A stretch of 64,000 bases of DNA from Accumulibacter jenkinsii (GTDB lineage Bacteria; Pseudomonadota; Gammaproteobacteria; Burkholderiales; Rhodocyclaceae), in assembly GCA_036625225.1 (NCBI GenBank), contig JAZKUF010000004.1, positions 365,754-429,753 of the forward strand, given 5' to 3'. The notes below the pieces were generated by a model that was not told the DNA's origin, made no database searches, and worked only from the letters and a program-made list of their open reading frames with translations. This document shows, in pieces, positions 10,736-20,770 of this stretch (its first letter is position 1; the number at the start of each line of letters is the position of its first letter). Made by a program: the position numbers and the translations under genes.

Positions 10736-11302
10736 ATGAACAAGCGTACGATCCTGCTGCTCGTCGCCGGTCTGCTGTCACTGCCGGCCATCGCCCACAC
10801 CGGCCACGCCGGAGACGGCTTGGGTTCTGGCTTCATGCACCCTTTTCTGGGTCTCGACCATTTGCTGGCGATGGTCGTGGTGGGCATCTGGAGCGTGCTT
10901 CATAGCCGCCGCGTCTGGCTCGCGCCGCTCATTTTCGTCAGCTTCCTGGCGCTGGGCGCGATTCTCGGTCACGGGGGTCTGGTTGTACCGCAGCTTGAAC
11001 CGCTGGTCGCCGCCTCGGTGCTGGTTCTCGGCCTGATGCTGACCCTGCCGCTGGGCCGTGCGACCTCGGCGCCCCTGGCGGTCATCGCTGCTTTTGCCCT
11101 CTGCCACGGCATGGCGCACGGCGGCGAACTCGGCGCAGCGGGCAGCGTTCTCGCCGGCATCGTTCTCGGCTCGGCGGTGCTGCACGGCACGGGAATGCTG
11201 CTCGCCCGCCAGGTCCTGCAGCAACGCGAGACGTGGACGCGTCGTCTCGGTCAGGCGGTGGCGCTGGTTGGCGGCGCCCTGCTGATCAACACCCTGTTTT
11301 GA
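10736..11302 (+). CDS. ureJ: HupE/UreJ-family nickel transporter
   Basis: 188 residues. A signal-like start is followed by about six membrane helices. Histidine-rich metal-site motifs are HTGHAG near residue 22, HPFLGLDHLLAM near 36, and FALCHGMAHGGELG near 120. HupE/UreJ proteins move Ni2+ across the inner membrane. The position between ureA and ureB fits a role in supplying urease nickel. A good site, AAGAAGGAGA, precedes ATG 10736. Confidence 0.88.
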   Translation: MNKRTILLLVAGLLSLPAIAHTGHAGDGLGSGFMHPFLGLDHLLAMVVVGIWSVLHSRRVWLAPLIFVSFLALGAILGHGGLVVPQLEPLVAASVLVLGLMLTLPLGRATSAPLAVIAAFALCHGMAHGGELGAAGSVLAGIVLGSAVLHGTGMLLARQVLQQRETWTRRLGQAVALVGGALLINTLF

Positions 11303-11311
11303 GGTTCTGAC

Positions 11312-11616
11312 ATGATTCCCGGCGAAATGGTGGTGCTACCCGGCGAGATCGAACTCAACACCGGCCGCGAGACGATCCGGCTGGTCGTCGCCAATACCGG
11401 CGACCGACCGATCCAGGTCGGTTCGCACTATCACTTTGCCGAAACCAATGACGCGCTCGATTTCGACCGGGCGGCGGCGCGCGGCTTCCGGCTCGACATC
11501 GCCGCCGGCACCGCAGTGCGCTTCGAGCCTGGCCAGACGCGCTCCGTTCAGCTCGTCGCGCTCGCCGGCGAACGCCGGGTCCATGGTTTCAAGGCTCAGG
11601 TGATGGGAGCGCTGCA

Positions 11617-11620
<4 letters not shown>
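11312..11620 (+). CDS. ureB: Urease beta subunit
   Basis: 102 residues, the standard size. It begins MIPGEMVVLPGEIELN; the conserved GDRPIQVGSHYHFAETN block, the GFRLDIAAGTAVRFEPGQ block and the GFKAQVMG C-terminus are all present. It is a structural subunit of urease. The stop overlaps the ureC start as ATGA. Confidence 0.97.
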
Positions 11621-13332
<1,712 letters not shown>

Positions 13333-13339
13333 GCCGCCG

Positions 13340-13885
13340 ATGCTTTTTGCCGACACTTTCGCCGATCGTTCGACGCCTGCCAGCGACCGCCTGCTGCTGC
13401 CCTACGAAGCCCGTCGCCGCAGCCGGCAGCGGGTCGTCCTCGCGAGCGGCGAGACGCTCGGCTACGTCTTTCCCGCCGGCACCGTGCTGCGCCATGGCGA
13501 CCGGCTGCTCGCCAACGACGGGCGCGTGATCGAAATCGACGCCGCGCCGGAAACCCTGCTCGAAGTTCGCGCCGGCGACCCCTTTGGCCTGATCCGTGCC
13601 GCTTATCATCTCGGCAACCGGCATGTGCCGGTACAACTCGGCGAGCGCTGTCTGTATCTGCAGCCCGATCACGTCCTCGCCGAGATGCTGGTCGGTCTCG
13701 GTTGTACGGTCAGCGAGGTCGAAGCGCCTTTCGACCCCGAGGGTGGTGCTTACGGCGCGCATGTGCACGGCGGCACCCCGGCGCGCGGCAACGACTACCG
13801 GCCACACCGCGGCGGCGCGGGCGAAGCACCCCCTGCCGCTCAGCTTCCGCAGCGCTCGCCGGCGAAGATTCACGAATTCAGGTGA
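13340..13885 (+). CDS. ureE: Urease accessory nickel chaperone UreE
   Basis: 181 residues. Delivers nickel to UreG and the apo-urease complex. The N-terminal peptide-binding domain (residues 1-75) is followed by a metal-binding domain with the conserved YHLGNRHVPVQLG, whose histidines bind Ni, and LGCTVSEVEAPFDPEGGAY. The tail has only scattered histidines, not the poly-His run of the Klebsiella protein. The stop overlaps the ureF GTG start. Confidence 0.93.
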   Translation: MLFADTFADRSTPASDRLLLPYEARRRSRQRVVLASGETLGYVFPAGTVLRHGDRLLANDGRVIEIDAAPETLLEVRAGDPFGLIRAAYHLGNRHVPVQLGERCLYLQPDHVLAEMLVGLGCTVSEVEAPFDPEGGAYGAHVHGGTPARGNDYRPHRGGAGEAPPAAQLPQRSPAKIHEFR

Positions 13886-14553
13886 GCCTCGCACTGGCTC
13901 GCCTGCTGCAGCTCGCCAGCCCGGCGCTGCCGGTCGGCGCCTACACCTATTCGCAGGGCCTCGAATGGGCGGTCGAAGCGGGTCTCGTGCATGATCAGGC
14001 CTCTGCCCTCGAATGGATCGGTGGCCTGCTCGAAAACGCCGTCGGCCGCTTCGAAGCGCCCCTCACCGCCGGCCTGCAGCGGGCCTGGGAGGCGGCCGAC
14101 ACGCGCGCCGTCGAAGGTCTCAACGCCGATTTCCTGGCCAGCCGCGAGTCCTCAGAGCTGCGCGCCGAGACCGTGCAGATGGGCTATTCGCTGCGCCGCC
14201 TGCTGCACGACCTCGACGATTTTCCGCTGCCGCCGACCTTTGTCTCGCTGCCCGAAGTCTCGTTCCCGGTCGGCTGGGCGCTCGCCGCAGCGGCCTGGCA
14301 GATCACCCCGGCAGCGTCGCTGACCGGCTACCTCGGCGCCTGGTGCGAGAACCAGGTGATGGCGGCGCTGAAAGCGGTGCCGCTCGGCCAGACCGCCGGC
14401 CAGCGCCTCCTCCTGGCGCTCGGTGGCCGCATCCCGGCAGTCGTTCGCGAGGCGCTCGAACGACCCGAAGCCGCCTGGAGCAACTTCGCCCCCGGCCTCG
14501 CGCTCGCCTCGTGCCGCCACGAAACGCAGTATTCGAGACTTTTTCGATCATGA
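13882..14553 (+). CDS. ureF: Urease accessory protein UreF
   Basis: 223 residues from GTG 13882, which overlaps the ureE stop as GTGA. The frame extends further upstream, but that part lies inside ureE. UreF motifs are LLQLASPALPVGAYTYSQGL at the N-terminus, ETVQMGYSLRRLL in the middle and ASCRHETQYSRLFRS at the end. It binds UreD and gates the UreG GTPase during nickel insertion. Confidence 0.93.
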   Translation: MSLALARLLQLASPALPVGAYTYSQGLEWAVEAGLVHDQASALEWIGGLLENAVGRFEAPLTAGLQRAWEAADTRAVEGLNADFLASRESSELRAETVQMGYSLRRLLHDLDDFPLPPTFVSLPEVSFPVGWALAAAAWQITPAASLTGYLGAWCENQVMAALKAVPLGQTAGQRLLLALGGRIPAVVREALERPEAAWSNFAPGLALASCRHETQYSRLFRS

Positions 14554-14569
14554 ACGAAAGCGAACCCAG

Positions 14570-15181
14570 ATGAAGCAACGCCCTGCCCTGCGTATCGGTA
14601 TCGGAGGCCCGGTCGGCTCCGGCAAGACCGCCCTCACCCTCGCCCTCTGCCTCGCCCTGCGCGACCAGTACAGCCTCGGCGTGGTGACCAACGACATCTA
14701 CACCGCCGAAGACGCGCAGTTCCTCGTCCGCCACGCCGCCCTGCCGCAGGAGCGGATCCTCGGCGTCGAAACCGGCGGCTGCCCGCACACCGCGATCCGC
14801 GAAGATGCCTCGATCAATCTCGAAGCCGTCGCCCGGCTGACCGCGACCTTCCCGGACATCGAGATCGTCTTCGTCGAATCGGGCGGCGACAACCTCGCGG
14901 CGACCTTCAGCCCCGAACTCTCGGATCTCACGATCTACGTCATCGACGTCGCCGCCGGCGACAAGATCCCGCGCAAGGGCGGCCCCGGAATCACCCGCGC
15001 CGACCTCCTGGTGATCAACAAGACCGATCTCGCGCCGCTGGTCGGCGCATCGCTCGAAGTGATGGAACGTGACAGCCGGAAAATGCGCGGCGAGCGGCCG
15101 TTCGTCTTCAGCAACATGAAGACCGGGCAGGGACTGGCGGAAATCATCGACTTCATCAAGCGCCAGGGCTTGCTGGACTGA
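14570..15181 (+). CDS. ureG: Urease accessory GTPase UreG
   Basis: 203 residues. GTPase that powers nickel insertion. It shows the P-loop GIGGPVGSGKTALT, TNDIYTAEDAQFL, the invariant GVETGGCPHTAIREDAS, whose Cys-Pro-His binds nickel, ESGGDNLAATFSPEL, and the guanine-specificity NKTDLA. The start ATG 14570 lies 17 bases after ureF. It is the last intact gene of the cluster, followed closely by a GC-rich hairpin. Confidence 0.96.
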   Translation: MKQRPALRIGIGGPVGSGKTALTLALCLALRDQYSLGVVTNDIYTAEDAQFLVRHAALPQERILGVETGGCPHTAIREDASINLEAVARLTATFPDIEIVFVESGGDNLAATFSPELSDLTIYVIDVAAGDKIPRKGGPGITRADLLVINKTDLAPLVGASLEVMERDSRKMRGERPFVFSNMKTGQGLAEIIDFIKRQGLLD

Positions 15182-15185
15182 GACT

Positions 15186-15204
15186 CGCCGGGAAATTCCC
15201 GGCG
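15186..15204 (+). terminator. Hairpin after ureG
   Basis: A 9-bp perfect inverted repeat (CGCCGGGAA, one base, TTCCCGGCG) starts five bases after the ureG stop. The T-tract is poor, so a factor-dependent or weak intrinsic terminator is possible. Confidence 0.5.
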
Positions 15205-15359
15205 TCGCTTGTGCCCCATGATGTGGCGTGCAGCGTCCCTGGTCGACAGCCGCCGCAGCCCTTTTCAACTGACGGAAAGCCCAGTGATTGCCATTGCGCT
15301 CGCTGACCTGAAGGGAAAAGACCTTCGCCTCCGGTTCGCCGGCGTCGACTTCGGGGCAC

Positions 15360-15609
15360 CTGATCGGCACGCAGGCGCTGATCTGGCCGCAATGCGTCGC
15401 TTACGCCCTCTACCGCCTGGAAATGAATATCCGCATGGCCGCGGTGCTCGGCTTCGTCGGCGCCGGCGGCCCTCGGTCAGATGCTGTACTATCACCTGTT
15501 GATCTTCCAGCAGGCACAGGCGGCGACCGTGCTGATCGCCATGTTCGTCCTGGTGCTGGCGGTCGATGCGCTGGGCGACCACCTGCGCACGCGAATGGTC
15601 CGCAGTTGA
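15360..15609 (+). pseudogene. Frameshifted C-terminal fragment of a PhnE-like ABC permease
   Basis: Translation from 15360 reads LIGTQALIWPQCVAYALYRL, then EMNIRMAAVLGFVGAGG. After one extra C at about 15471 it continues in another frame as LGQMLYYHLLIFQQAQAATV through to a stop at 15607-15609. This looks like the last permease segment of phosphonate/phosphite importers (VLGFVGAGGIGQ is typical). No start codon or N-terminal two thirds is present, so this is a decayed remnant. Family assignment is from recalled motifs only. Confidence 0.65.
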
Positions 15610-15721
15610 AACGAAACGGAAAAGCAGGAAAGCGGCAAATGGAAGTCATGGATTTCAGCCGGCAATCGCAGGCTGAACAGCGCCACCGGCGGTCGGCCGT
15701 GAGGCAGGTGAAAAAGGAAGC

Positions 15722-16810
15722 ATGCCGCGTTTTCTGACGCGCCAGCCGGGGCGGCGCCTGCTCGCGCTCGTGCTGTTCGTGCTGCTCGCCGCTTGCGGCA
15801 AGGAGCCGGTCGCCCCCGAACCGCCGCGACCGGTGCTGACCCTCGTCCTGGGTGACACCGCCGGCGACGAAGTGCTGATCTATTCGGGTGAAGTCCGCTC
15901 GCGCTACGAGATTCCGCTCGCTTTCCGCATCGCCGGCAAGATCACCGCCCGCCTGGTCGATACCGGCGCCAGGGTCGAAGCCGGCCAGGCGCTCGCCAGG
16001 ATCGATCCCGGCGACAGCGCGCTGTCGGCGGCGGCGGCGGCGGCCCAGCTCGAGCTCGCGGCCGCCGACCTGCAGCGCTTCCGGCATCTGCAGGCGCAGA
16101 ACTTCGTCAGCCAGGCGGCGCTCGATGCGCGCACGATGACCTTCAGAACGGCGCAGGCACAGGCGGCGCTCGCCCGCAACCAGGCTTCGTACACGGTGCT
16201 CAAGGCCGATCAGGCCGGGGTCGTCAGCTTCATCGCCGGCGAAGTCGGACAGGTCGTTGCCGCCGGCCAGACCGTCATGCGCCTGGCGCGGGCCGATACC
16301 CTCGAAGTGGCGATCGCCATCCCCGAGGTACGCATGCCCGCTGTCCGCGCGCTCGGCGTCGCCGAAGTGAGCCTCTGGGCGGAAAGTGGCGCCCGCTACC
16401 GGGGAACGCTGCGCGAGCTGTCGCCGGTCGCCGACCCGGTTACCCGCACCTACGCCGCGCGGGTGACGATCGATGATCCGGATTCCCGCGTGCTGCTCGG
16501 GATGACCGCCAAGGTGCGTTTTCTGCGCCGCGACGGCCAGCCCCGCCTGACGGTGCCATTGCCCGCCCTCTTTCAGCGCGACGGTCAGCCGGCGCTGTGG
16601 GTGGTCGGCGCCGACCAGACCGTCAGCCTGCGCCCGGTGGCGCTCGCCGGCTACCGCGAAGACACGGCGATCATCGAGAGCGGTGCGCAGACCGGCGAGC
16701 GGATCGTCATTGCCGGCGTGCACAAGCTGACCGAGGGCGAGCGGATCAGGCTGATCGAGCGAGCGCCCGGCCCGGCCGAGCCGGTGCCCACCAGCCTGCC
16801 GGCCCGATGA
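15722..16810 (+). CDS. RND efflux periplasmic adaptor (membrane fusion protein), lipoprotein
   Basis: 362 residues. An N-terminal signal ends in the lipobox LLAAC (Cys near residue 22), so the protein is likely lipid-anchored. The order is beta-barrel, lipoyl half (GKITARLVDTGARVEAGQAL), an alpha-helical hairpin near residues 100-160, second lipoyl half (GVVSFIAGEVGQVVAAGQTV), then the beta-barrel and a C-terminal membrane-proximal domain. It bridges the RND pump and an outer-membrane channel, which is not encoded nearby. The stop overlaps the pump start by ATGA. Confidence 0.92.
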   Translation: MPRFLTRQPGRRLLALVLFVLLAACGKEPVAPEPPRPVLTLVLGDTAGDEVLIYSGEVRSRYEIPLAFRIAGKITARLVDTGARVEAGQALARIDPGDSALSAAAAAAQLELAAADLQRFRHLQAQNFVSQAALDARTMTFRTAQAQAALARNQASYTVLKADQAGVVSFIAGEVGQVVAAGQTVMRLARADTLEVAIAIPEVRMPAVRALGVAEVSLWAESGARYRGTLRELSPVADPVTRTYAARVTIDDPDSRVLLGMTAKVRFLRRDGQPRLTVPLPALFQRDGQPALWVVGADQTVSLRPVALAGYREDTAIIESGAQTGERIVIAGVHKLTEGERIRLIERAPGPAEPVPTSLPAR

Positions 16811-19800
16811 GCTCGCCCAATCTCTCCGAGTGGGCGCTGCGCCACCGTTCGCTGGTTGCCTACCTCTGCGTCGTGCTGATGCTTGCCGGCATCGTCTCGT
16901 ACTTCCGGCTCGGCCGCGCCGAGGACCCCGATTTCACCTTCAAGGCGATGGTGGTGCGCACGCTGTGGCCGGGAGCGACGGCGGACGAAGTGCAGCTGCA
17001 GGTCACCGAACGCCTCGAAAAGCGGCTGCAGGAGGTGCCCTGGGTGGATGTCCTGCGCTCGCAGACGCGACCCGGTGAGTCGCTGATCACCGTCCTGCTC
17101 AAGGATTACACCCCCAGGAAAGAGGTCCCGGGTGCCTGGTACCAGGTGCGCAAGAAGGTCGGCGACATTCGCCACAGCCTGCCGCAGGGCGTTCTCGGGC
17201 CGTTCCTGAACGACGAATTCGGCGACACCTTCATCACCCTCTATGCCCTGACCGGCGACGGTTTCGACCTCGCTGCGCTGCGCCAGGCGGCCGACCGCAT
17301 CGGCCGTGAACTGCGACAGCTGCCGGATGTGAAGAAGATCGAGCTGTTCGGCGTCCAGGAAGAGAAAATCTATATCGAGGTCGCGCACGCCAAGCTGGCA
17401 ACGCTCGGCATCAACCCGCTGACGATCTTCGAAGCGCTGCGGCAACAGAATGCCATGACCCCGGCCGGTTTCTACGAAACGCCGTCCGACCGTGTCCGGA
17501 TTCGCGTCTCGGGAGATTTCGAGTCGGTCGACAGCATCCGCGAGATCGGCATCGAGGCCAACGGACGCCTGTTCCGGCTCGGCGACATCGCCACCGTCGA
17601 ACGGGGCTTCGCCGACCCGCCGACGCCACGGATGCGGGTTTCGGGGCAGGACGCGATCGGCATCGGCATTGCCATGAACCCGGGCGGCGACGTCATCCGC
17701 CTCGGCGACCGCCTGCGCACCGCGAGCCAGCGTCTGCAGCAGGAACTGCCGCTGGGAATCGATCTGCACGTCGTCGCCGACCAGCCGCAGATCGTCCGCC
17801 AGTCGATGAACCTCTTCATGTCCTCGCTCGCCGAAGCGCTGCTGATCGTCCTCGCGGTCTCCTTTCTCAGCCTGGGAATGCGCACCGGCGCCGTCGTCGC
17901 GCTGTCGATCCCGCTCGTGCTGGCGGTGACCTTTCTCCTGATGTACACCTTCGGCATCGATCTGCAGCGGATCTCGCTCGGTGCACTGGTGATTGCCCTC
18001 GGCCTGCTGGTGGACGACGCGATCATCGCCGCCGAGATGATGGTGGTGAAGATGGAACAGGGCTGGGATCGCTTCCGCGCGGCGACTTTCGCCTACACTT
18101 CGACGGCTTTTCCGATGCTCACCGGCACCCTGATCAGCGCCATCGGCTTCATGCCGGTCGGGCTCGCCAGATCGGGCGCCGGCGAGTACACCTCGTCGAT
18201 CTTTTTCGTCGTCAGCATCGCGCTGCTGGTGTCGTGGCTGGTCGCGGTGGTGTTCACCCCGTTTCTCGGCCACCTCCTGCTCGACGCCGATCAGCTGCAC
18301 CGCAAGGCGCTGGCGCACGGCGAAGACCGCTACGAGACGGCGTTCTATCGCCGGCTGCGGGGGATCATCGAAGGAGCGCTGCGGCAGCGCTGGTGGGTGA
18401 TCGCCGCCACCGTGCTCACTTTCGCAGCCGCCCTCGCGGGGCTCGCGTTCGGGGTGCAGAAACAGTTCTTCCCGGCGTCGAGTCGCCCCGAGCTGCTGGT
18501 CGACCTGTGGTTGCCGAACGGCGCCTCGCTGAAAGCGACGGAAGCGCAGGCGAAGAAAGTCGAAGCGCTGCTCGCCGAGCCTGACATGAGCCGCTCGGTG
18601 AAGATCTTCGCGAGCTATCTCGGCAACGGCAGCCCGCGTTTCTACCTGCCGCTCGATCAGCAGCTGTTCAACGACAACTTCGCGCAGTTCGTGATCATGA
18701 CGCACGACATCGCTGCGCGCGAGGATCTCAAGCGACGCCTCGAAGAGCGTTTTGCCGACGGCAATGGCGACTGGAGCGGCTTGCGAACGCGCGTGCTGCG
18801 CCTCGAAAATGGTCCGCCGGTCGGTTTTCCGGTCATCTTCCGCGTTTCCGGTGACGACCTCGGCGAGTTGCGGCGGGTCGCTGCCGGCGTCGCCGCGGTC
18901 ATGCGCGCCAATCCCCACCTGAAAGAGGTCAATTTCGACTGGAACGAGATGGGCAAGGCGATCCGCGTCGACCTCGATCAGGATCGCGCGCGTGCCCTCG
19001 GCATCAGCTCGCAGCAGCTCTCGGCTTTCCTCAATTCGATGCTGACCGGCATCAGTGTCACCCAGATGCGCGAGGGCGACCAGCTGATCGACGTCGTCGC
19101 CCGCGCCGGCAGCGACGATCGCGCACGCCTCTCGGCGCTGGCCGACATCAACATTTACACCGGCAGCGGCCGTTACGTGCCGCTCGCCCAGCTGGCGACG
19201 ATGCGCTACGCGCTCGAAGACACGGTCATCGCGCGCCGCAACCGGCTGCCGACGGTGTCCGTTCGCGCCGACGTTCGCGACGGCATGCAGGCGCCGGCAG
19301 CGACGGCGCAGGTGGATCCCCAGCTCGACGCGCTGCGCGCCAGCCTGCCGCCCGGCTTCCGGATCGAAGCCGGCGGCGCGACCGAGGAATCGGCCAAGGG
19401 CGAAAACTCGATCAAGGCGGTGATGCCCTTGATGCTGGTCGGTGTCGTCACCCTGCTGATGATCCAGTTGCAGAGCGTCGGCCGCACGCTCCTCGTTCTG
19501 TTGACCGCGCCGCTCGGACTGATCGGCGTCGCCCTGGCGCTCCTGATCTTCCAGGTGCCTTTCGGTTTCGTCGCCAACCTCGGCGTGATTGCGTTGTCGG
19601 GAATGATCATGCGCAACTCGGTGATCCTCGTCGACCAGATCGAACAGGACGAGAAAGCCGGCAAGCCGGCCTGGGAGGCGATCGTCGGCTCGACCGTGCG
19701 CCGCTTCCGGCCGATCATGCTGACCGCCGCAGCGGCCATCCTGGCGATGATCCCGCTCACCCGCAGCGTCTTCTGGGGACCGATGGCGGTGGCGATCATG

Positions 19801-19956
19801 GGTGGACTGATCGTCGCCACCTTGTTGACTCTGGTCTTCCTGCCGGCGCTCTATGCCGCCTGGTATCGCGTCGAGGCGGCCGCGCCAACTCCCGGCGAGC
19901 CCCCCGGAAGGTCGACAACGGCATCCGAACATCCCGTTCAGGCTAATGATTATTAG
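16807..19956 (+). CDS. RND-family efflux transporter, inner-membrane pump
   Basis: 1049 residues, the normal size for an AcrB/MexF-type pump. ATG 16807 overlaps the adaptor stop; the frame is open further upstream but only within the adaptor gene. Visible features are the N-terminal helix (residues 13-30), the porter domain, a membrane block at about 335-535 with LGLLVDDAIIAAEMMVVKME, whose Asp pair relays protons, and a second block at about 865-1030. It is closer to the cation/multidrug HAE subgroup lacking strong substrate cues. Substrate unknown. Confidence 0.93.
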   Translation: MSSPNLSEWALRHRSLVAYLCVVLMLAGIVSYFRLGRAEDPDFTFKAMVVRTLWPGATADEVQLQVTERLEKRLQEVPWVDVLRSQTRPGESLITVLLKDYTPRKEVPGAWYQVRKKVGDIRHSLPQGVLGPFLNDEFGDTFITLYALTGDGFDLAALRQAADRIGRELRQLPDVKKIELFGVQEEKIYIEVAHAKLATLGINPLTIFEALRQQNAMTPAGFYETPSDRVRIRVSGDFESVDSIREIGIEANGRLFRLGDIATVERGFADPPTPRMRVSGQDAIGIGIAMNPGGDVIRLGDRLRTASQRLQQELPLGIDLHVVADQPQIVRQSMNLFMSSLAEALLIVLAVSFLSLGMRTGAVVALSIPLVLAVTFLLMYTFGIDLQRISLGALVIALGLLVDDAIIAAEMMVVKMEQGWDRFRAATFAYTSTAFPMLTGTLISAIGFMPVGLARSGAGEYTSSIFFVVSIALLVSWLVAVVFTPFLGHLLLDADQLHRKALAHGEDRYETAFYRRLRGIIEGALRQRWWVIAATVLTFAAALAGLAFGVQKQFFPASSRPELLVDLWLPNGASLKATEAQAKKVEALLAEPDMSRSVKIFASYLGNGSPRFYLPLDQQLFNDNFAQFVIMTHDIAAREDLKRRLEERFADGNGDWSGLRTRVLRLENGPPVGFPVIFRVSGDDLGELRRVAAGVAAVMRANPHLKEVNFDWNEMGKAIRVDLDQDRARALGISSQQLSAFLNSMLTGISVTQMREGDQLIDVVARAGSDDRARLSALADINIYTGSGRYVPLAQLATMRYALEDTVIARRNRLPTVSVRADVRDGMQAPAATAQVDPQLDALRASLPPGFRIEAGGATEESAKGENSIKAVMPLMLVGVVTLLMIQLQSVGRTLLVLLTAPLGLIGVALALLIFQVPFGFVANLGVIALSGMIMRNSVILVDQIEQDEKAGKPAWEAIVGSTVRRFRPIMLTAAAAILAMIPLTRSVFWGPMAVAIMGGLIVATLLTLVFLPALYAAWYRVEAAAPTPGEPPGRSTTASEHPVQANDY

Positions 19957-20182
19957 ACGTTTTTTTGTTTTTCCGGCGACTGGATCGGTCCGCGGGCAAT
20001 TGCGCTTGCATAGACCAAAGATGTGCCATAATCGTGCCCTCTGCGCCGCTCTCACCGCGCAAGCAGAAATCTCTGCCGCAGAAGTTGCAGATCGTCCCGA
20101 TGAATTGTCCGCCAACGAGACAACGCGCAAGCGATCGGGTCCGGGAGGAGCGCATTTTCCGTAGCCTTTGGAGGGACACCCC
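19957..20182. promoter_or_regulatory. Intergenic region ahead of the TRAP genes
   Basis: 226 bases. A T-rich stretch at 19968-19985 follows the pump stop codon directly but has no clear hairpin. The TRAP promoter is expected here. A GGAGGG ribosome binding site at 20169-20174 precedes the GTG start of the small subunit. Confidence 0.4.
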
Positions 20183-20770
20183 GTGAATGGTTTACTCAAA
20201 CTCTCGCAGCTGATCGATGGGCTGACCGAGCGCGTCGGCAAGGCGCTGATCTGGATCGTTCTGGTCGTCACCCTGATCAGCGCCGGCAACGCCGTCATGC
20301 GCTACATCTGGAACTACAGTTCGAACGCCTTTCTCGAAATCCAGTGGTACCTGTTCTCGGCGATCTTTCTCTTCGGCGCCGGCTACACGCTGATGAAGAA
20401 CGAACATGTGCGCATCGACCTGATTGCCGGTCGCCTCTCGAAACGCGGGCAGGCGATGATCGACATCTTCGGCATCCTCTTCTTCCTTTTGCCGGTATCG
20501 ATCGCCGTCATGTACCTGTCGTGGCCGATCTTCCTCCTCGCATTTTCCACCAACGAACAATCGAGCAACGCCGGTGGCCTCGCCCTCTGGCCGGTGCGGC
20601 TGCTGGTGCCGATCGGTTTCTTCCTGCTGGTCATCCAGGGCATTTCGGAACTGATCAAGCGCATCGGCTTCCTGCTCGGCCGTTGTCCCGACCCCACCGC
20701 CAAGGGCCACCATCCGACGCCCGAGGAAGAACTCGCGCTGGCGATCAAGGCGCAGAAGGGAGAATTGTGA
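20183..20770 (+). CDS. TRAP transporter small permease subunit (DctQ-like)
   Basis: 195 residues from GTG 20183, with GGAGGG about eight bases before. Four membrane helices are visible, with the DctQ-type pattern SNAFLEIQWYLFSAIFLFGA and MKNEHVRIDLIAGRLS. TRAP small subunits sit in the inner membrane with the large permease and use a periplasmic binding protein to import organic anions. No DctP gene lies next to it. The stop overlaps the large-subunit start as TGATG. Confidence 0.9.
   Translation: MNGLLKLSQLIDGLTERVGKALIWIVLVVTLISAGNAVMRYIWNYSSNAFLEIQWYLFSAIFLFGAGYTLMKNEHVRIDLIAGRLSKRGQAMIDIFGILFFLLPVSIAVMYLSWPIFLLAFSTNEQSSNAGGLALWPVRLLVPIGFFLLVIQGISELIKRIGFLLGRCPDPTAKGHHPTPEEELALAIKAQKGEL

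Noticed and set aside
16651..20298. Minus-strand open frame of about 1200 codons opposite the RND pump
   Set aside because: It has His/Arg/Asp-rich composition with no domains and lies antisense to an obvious AcrB-type gene.
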